Assembly: GCF_042648365.1 (NCBI RefSeq)
Contig: NZ_JBHRXI010000012.1
Coordinates: forward strand, 124,001-188,000
Length of the DNA stretch: 64,000 nucleotides
Reading direction: 5' to 3'
Source: Lutimaribacter_A marinistellae
GTDB lineage: Bacteria > Pseudomonadota > Alphaproteobacteria > Rhodobacterales > Rhodobacteraceae
Shown one piece after another: positions 60,727 to 64,000 of this stretch. Position 1 is the first letter of the stretch. Each line of letters opens with the position of its first letter. Under the pieces are notes generated by a model. It did no database searches. It had not been told where the DNA came from and worked only from the letters and a program-made list of their open reading frames with translations. A program made the position numbers and the translations under genes.

Positions 60727-62007
60727 ATGACATTGAAACTGACCACTCTGGCGCTGGGCGCCGTGATGGCCGCGGGCCCCGTTATGGCGGACCTCGTGTT
60801 CCCGTCGCTCAGCTATCGTACTGGCCCCTACGCAGCCGGCGGCATCCCGTTCGCCGATGGCTATGCCGACTATTTCACACTGCTCAATGAGCGTGACGGC
60901 GGTATTGGCGGCGTCCCGGTACGCGTGATCGAGTGCGAAACCGGCTACAACACCGAGAAGGGTGTCGAATGCTATGAATCGACCAAGGGCGAGGGCGCGC
61001 TGGTGTATCAGCCGCTGTCGACGGGCATCACCTATCAGCTGATCCCCAAGACCACCGCTGACGGCATTCCGATGCACACCCTTGGTTATGGTCGAACCTC
61101 CGCCAAGAACGGCAACGTGTTCAGCCATACCTTCAACTATCCCGCCAACTACTGGGACGGTGCATCGGGTGCGGTGAACTATCTTCTGGAGGAGAACGAG
61201 GGCAACCTCGATGGCAAGAAGATCGCGCTCGTCTACCACAACTCGGCATATGGCAAGGAGCCGATCCGGACGCTCGAAGAACTTAGCAAGAAGCACGGGT
61301 TCGAGCTGGTGTTGCTGCCTGTCGATCACCCGGGCCAGGAGCAGAAGTCGCAGTGGCTTCAGATCCGGCGAGACCGCCCCGATTACGTGGTCATGTGGGG
61401 CTGGGGCGTCATGAACCAGGTCGCCATCCAGGAAGCCGCGAACATTCGCTTCCCGATGGAGAACTTCATTGGCATCTGGTGGTCCGGCGGCGAGCATGAC
61501 GTGCTGCCGGCTGGTGCGTCATCGGATGGTTACAAGGCCCTGACGTTCCACAATGTCGGCAGCGACTTCCCCGTCTTCGACGACATCCAGCAATATGTTG
61601 TTGATACCGGCAAGGCTGCTGGTGCGGGCGACCAGATCGGTAACGTGCTGTACAACCGCGGGCTCTATGCGGCCATGCTGGCGGCCGAGGCCGTGAAGGA
61701 AGCCCAGGAAATCCACGGCACCGCCGATATCACACCTGCGATGATGCGGGACGGTATGGAAGCGCTCGACATGACCGAAGAACGGATGGCCTCTCTCGGC
61801 CTGCCGAATTTCGGTCCTACGTTTACCTCTTCCTGCGAAAACCATGGTGGTGACGGCATGGTTGGCGTCGTGCAGTGGGATGCCGATAGCAAGACCTGGT
61901 CGATGATCTCGGACTTCGCTCCGACCGATCAGGAGGTTCTGGGCGCATTGGTCGAAGCCGACAGCAAGTCCTATGCCGAGGAAAACAGCATCGAGCCGCA
62001 GTGTTGA
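60727..62007 (+). CDS. Liv-type ABC transporter substrate-binding protein
   Basis: A 426-residue periplasmic binding protein (type I fold) with a signal peptide ending in GPVMA-DLV. Family stretches: PSLSYRTGPYAAGGIPFADG, YFTLLNERDGGIGG, VRVIECETGYNTEKGVECYE and IALVYHNSAYGKEP. It is longer than LivJ/LivK and lacks their amino-acid-binding signature as far as I can judge, resembling binding proteins from aromatic- or fatty-acid-linked operons. GGGAGG precedes the ATG at 60727; the upstream open frame is livM in another phase. Confidence 0.9.
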   Translation: MTLKLTTLALGAVMAAGPVMADLVFPSLSYRTGPYAAGGIPFADGYADYFTLLNERDGGIGGVPVRVIECETGYNTEKGVECYESTKGEGALVYQPLSTGITYQLIPKTTADGIPMHTLGYGRTSAKNGNVFSHTFNYPANYWDGASGAVNYLLEENEGNLDGKKIALVYHNSAYGKEPIRTLEELSKKHGFELVLLPVDHPGQEQKSQWLQIRRDRPDYVVMWGWGVMNQVAIQEAANIRFPMENFIGIWWSGGEHDVLPAGASSDGYKALTFHNVGSDFPVFDDIQQYVVDTGKAAGAGDQIGNVLYNRGLYAAMLAAEAVKEAQEIHGTADITPAMMRDGMEALDMTEERMASLGLPNFGPTFTSSCENHGGDGMVGVVQWDADSKTWSMISDFAPTDQEVLGALVEADSKSYAEENSIEPQC

Positions 62008-62047
62008 TCTGAACGGGTCCCGGCCTAGTGCGCCGGGTACCTGCCGG

Positions 62048-62097
62048 GACGGCGGTACGCCGCCGTCTCACACTAAACAATCCCGGTTCACACCGGG
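62048..62097 (+). promoter_or_regulatory. tandem hairpins between the binding-protein and livF genes
   Basis: The first hairpin has a perfect 8-bp stem, GACGGCGG (62048-62055) with CCGCCGTC (62060-62067), and a TACG tetraloop. The second pairs CCCGGT (62082-62087) with ACCGGG (62092-62097) around TCAC. Neither is followed by a T-run. Such structures after a binding-protein gene usually protect the upstream mRNA, raising binding-protein levels relative to the membrane parts. Confidence 0.6.
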
Positions 62098-62120
62098 GAC
62101 GCGCATGAGGACAAGCATAC

Positions 62121-62963
62121 ATGCTGGACGCAGCGACAGACACCACACAAACCGAGGTGCAGGCAGACACCCTGCTCGAGGTCAACAACATCGAGGTGAT
62201 CTACAACCACGTGATCCTCGTGCTCAAAGGCGTCAGCCTCAAAGTTCCGAAGGGGGGTATCACCGCGCTTCTGGGCGGTAACGGAGCGGGCAAAACGACG
62301 ACGCTCAAGGCCGTATCGAACCTTTTGAAATCGGAACGAGGCGAGGTCACCAAAGGCTCGATCTCTTACCGGGGCGAGCGGGTTCAGGACCTAAGCCCCT
62401 CGGATCTTGTCGAGCGTGGCGTGGTCCAGGTCATGGAAGGACGCCATTGTTTCGAACACCTTACGATCGAAGAAAATCTGCTGACCGGCGCCTATACGCG
62501 AAAGGATGGCAAGGGTGCGATCGATGCCGATCTGGAGATGGTCTATAACTACTTCCCCCGCCTCAAGGAGCGTCGCCGTAGCCAGGCGGGTTACACCTCC
62601 GGCGGTGAACAGCAGATGTGTGCAATTGGACGGGCATTGATGTCGCGCCCGGAAACAATCCTCCTTGACGAACCGTCGATGGGCCTTGCCCCGCAGTTGG
62701 TCGAACAGATCTTCGGCATCGTCAAATCTCTGAACGAAGGGGAGGGCTATACCTTCTTGCTGGCCGAGCAGAACACGAATGTGGCACTGCGCTTTGCCCA
62801 TTACGGCTACATTCTGGAGTCCGGGCGCGTCGTGATGGACGGCCCGGCCAAGGATTTGCGAGAGAACCCGGACGTCAAGGAGTTCTATCTGGGCATGTCC
62901 GATGAAGGGCGCAAAAGCTTCCGTGACGTGCGCTCTTACCGTCGGCGCAAGCGTTGGCTGTAA
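62121..62963 (+). CDS. livF: LivF-type ABC transporter ATP-binding protein
   Basis: A 280-residue ATPase, partner of LivG. Walker A LLGGNGAGKTTTLKAVSNL, LivF-typical GVVQVMEGRHCFEHLTIEEN, signature SGGEQQMCAIGRALM, Walker B ETILLDEPSMGLAPQ and LLAEQNTNVAL. About 15 residues precede the usual start, and a basic tail of about 25 residues follows the conserved FYLGMSDEG end. Confidence 0.93.
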   Translation: MLDAATDTTQTEVQADTLLEVNNIEVIYNHVILVLKGVSLKVPKGGITALLGGNGAGKTTTLKAVSNLLKSERGEVTKGSISYRGERVQDLSPSDLVERGVVQVMEGRHCFEHLTIEENLLTGAYTRKDGKGAIDADLEMVYNYFPRLKERRRSQAGYTSGGEQQMCAIGRALMSRPETILLDEPSMGLAPQLVEQIFGIVKSLNEGEGYTFLLAEQNTNVALRFAHYGYILESGRVVMDGPAKDLRENPDVKEFYLGMSDEGRKSFRDVRSYRRRKRWL

Positions 62964-62973
62964 GGAGGCTGAT

Positions 62974-63156
62974 GTGCTGCGCGACCCCGGCCTCTTGTTT
63001 CGCCGTTTCACCGGGTTTGTCGCGCAGATGCGCGCAGCAATCGACTCACTGATATGCGGCGTTACGAAAACGCTGACGCCGCAAATCGAACCAGTTTTCA
63101 TTCAAGTATCCCGTCGCCAAACCCGCGACACAAAGGCATGGAGGCCGCGTCCATGA
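62974..63156 (+). CDS. possible 60-residue ORF between livF and the CoA-ligase gene
   Basis: A GTG at 62974 sits 4-5 bases after an AAGGAGG box (62963-62969). The frame runs 60 codons to a TGA that overlaps the ATG of the downstream ligase (ATGA), the same coupling seen across this window. The peptide is basic (start VLRDPGLLFRRFTGFVAQMR) with no recognised family. It could equally be chance; an overlapping ATG at 62972 encodes only 26 residues in another frame. Confidence 0.3.
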   Translation: MLRDPGLLFRRFTGFVAQMRAAIDSLICGVTKTLTPQIEPVFIQVSRRQTRDTKAWRPRP

Positions 63157-64000
63157 CACAGTTCTACGACGAACTCGAAAACCGTTCCGAGGATCAGCGC
63201 GCGGCTGATTTGTCTCGCGAATTGCCCAAGCAGATCACGCGCGCTGTACAGACGTCCGGCTTTGGCTCGACCCTGCCCGACGTGGAGGCCGAGACGATAA
63301 CAAGTGTCGAGTCACTTGCCGCGCTGCCAGTTCTGCGCAAGGCCGAATTGGGACGTTCTCAAGCCGAAAACCCGCCTTTCGGTGGTTTCACGGCCAAACC
63401 CGCCCATGCGTTCGCGCACATTTTTCAGTCGCCCGGGCCAATATACGAGCCGGGTGGGGTAGAGCATGACTGGTGGCGAATGGGCAGGTTCCTGCACGCG
63501 GCGGGGATCGGCCAAGGTGACATTGTGCAGAATTGCTTTGGGTATCATCTGACGCCAGCCGGAATGATCTTTGAAAGCGGGGCGCGGGCCGTAGGGGCCG
63601 CGGTTCTGCCGGCGGGAACGGGCCAGACCGAACTGCAGGTAACCGCCGCCCGCGATATCGGCTCGACGGCTTATGCCGGAACTCCCGACTATTTGAAGGT
63701 CATCCTCGACAAGGCCGAGGAGATGGGGGTCAAGCTGAACTTCACGAAGGCCGCCGTGGGGGGCGGGGCACTCTTTCCGTCGCTGCGACAGGAATATGCC
63801 GACCGCGGGATCTTGTGCCTGCAAAGCTATGCCACTGCCGATCTGGGCAACATCGCTTACGAAAGTCCCGCGCAAGAGGGGATGATCGTTGACGAACATG
63901 TGATCGTCGAGATCGTTACGCCGGGAACGGGAACCCCGGTGGCTCCGGGCGAGGTCGGGGAGGTTGTGGTGACCTCTCTCAATCCGGACTATCCGCTGAT
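63153..64000 (+). CDS. AMP-dependent CoA ligase, phenylacetate-CoA ligase (PaaK)-like (3' end cut by window)
   Basis: About 282 residues are visible of an expected 400-440. The start MTQFYDELENRSEDQRAADL, the LPVLRKAEL segment and the pattern GFTAKPAHAFAHIFQSPGPI follow the PaaK-like layout, although the phosphate-loop region (normally SSGTTG-like) reads FQSPGPIYEP, so ATP handling may differ. SYATADLGNIAYES corresponds to the Y.xTE/ADLG motif. Starts at the ATG at 63153 with GGAGG upstream. Last visible gene of the transporter operon. Confidence 0.8.
   Translation, partial: MTQFYDELENRSEDQRAADLSRELPKQITRAVQTSGFGSTLPDVEAETITSVESLAALPVLRKAELGRSQAENPPFGGFTAKPAHAFAHIFQSPGPIYEPGGVEHDWWRMGRFLHAAGIGQGDIVQNCFGYHLTPAGMIFESGARAVGAAVLPAGTGQTELQVTAARDIGSTAYAGTPDYLKVILDKAEEMGVKLNFTKAAVGGGALFPSLRQEYADRGILCLQSYATADLGNIAYESPAQEGMIVDEHVIVEIVTPGTGTPVAPGEVGEVVVTSLNPDYPL

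Noticed and set aside
62972..63052. 26-residue Cys-rich leader peptide starting at the ATG at 62972
   Set aside because: It overlaps the better-supported GTG frame at 62974 and has no stem-loop attenuator after it.
55319..64000. Ordinary branched-chain amino acid uptake operon
   Set aside because: Two acyl-CoA ligase genes and an extra membrane protein in the same run argue for a carboxylic-acid substrate.
1..64000. Prophage, integrative element, insertion sequence, CRISPR array or tRNA-associated island
   Set aside because: No integrase, transposase, phage structural gene, regularly spaced repeats or tRNA-like cloverleaf was found; composition and gene density are even.

Overview
The window is GC-rich, densely packed chromosomal DNA from an alphaproteobacterium, most likely a marine Rhodobacterales (Roseobacter-group) species. 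The evidence is gene content and order: a RpoE/ChrR singlet-oxygen module divergent from a five-gene operon arranged as I recall it in Rhodobacter sphaeroides, a DUF3035/BamF-type lipoprotein, a 46-residue aa3 oxidase subunit IV, an ALDH16-type dehydrogenase beside deoC, a DmdC-like acyl-CoA dehydrogenase, and heparinase II/III next to purH. No tRNA, rRNA, insertion sequence, prophage or CRISPR array was seen. No gene-free stretch reaches 300 bases. The first gene (RND permease) and the last (AMP-dependent CoA ligase) are cut by the window edges.

Layout. 1-9.0 kb: RND permease end, NUDIX hydrolase, DsbD-like periplasmic protein, YqgE, threonylcarbamoyl-AMP synthase, DmdC-like dehydrogenase, MBL hydrolase and a conserved small protein. 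9.1-12.4 kb: membrane-bound glycerophosphodiesterase coupled to a phospholipase-A2-like protein, aa3 oxidase subunit IV and a lipoprotein. 12.4-17.6 kb: AzlCD exporter, then a molybdenum-cofactor operon (fdhD, mobA, mobB, moeA) whose MoeA carries an extra N-terminal domain. 17.6-26.2 kb: housekeeping genes (rbfA, dapB, rsmB, purH, lspA) with a phosphodiester glycosidase, a SDHAF4-like factor, a heparinase-like protein and a BamF-like lipoprotein. 26.2-29 kb: an active/inactive M16 protease pair. 29-33 kb: deoC, ALDH16 and an SDR. 33.2-37.2 kb: a manganese/zinc-type ABC importer under a palindromic operator, with a DtxR/MntR-like tail on one permease. 37.2-40.4 kb: mutL and rmuC.

40.4-46.5 kb: chrR-rpoE face an operon of FAD oxidoreductase, DUF1365, MFS, DUF3833 and SDR genes. 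Each side has a recognisable RpoE-type promoter, so the module looks autoregulated. 46.5-51.3 kb: DUF3775 protein, a lysine-forming saccharopine dehydrogenase operon with GST and a histidine phosphatase, an M20 amidohydrolase and a GDSL lipoprotein.

51.3-55.1 kb: a three-gene signalling operon. Its first kinase has a membrane sensor in which all seven residues needed for copper/ethylene binding in plant ETR1 occur with identical spacing, followed by an HWE kinase core. A PAS hybrid kinase and an OmpR-type regulator follow. This candidate ethylene (or copper) sensing phosphorelay is the most unusual system in the window.

55.3-64 kb: a Liv-type ABC transporter operon bracketed by two acyl-CoA ligases, with an extra 86-residue membrane protein between the permeases. 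The gene set suggests uptake of a carboxylic acid that is trapped as its CoA thioester, rather than amino-acid uptake.
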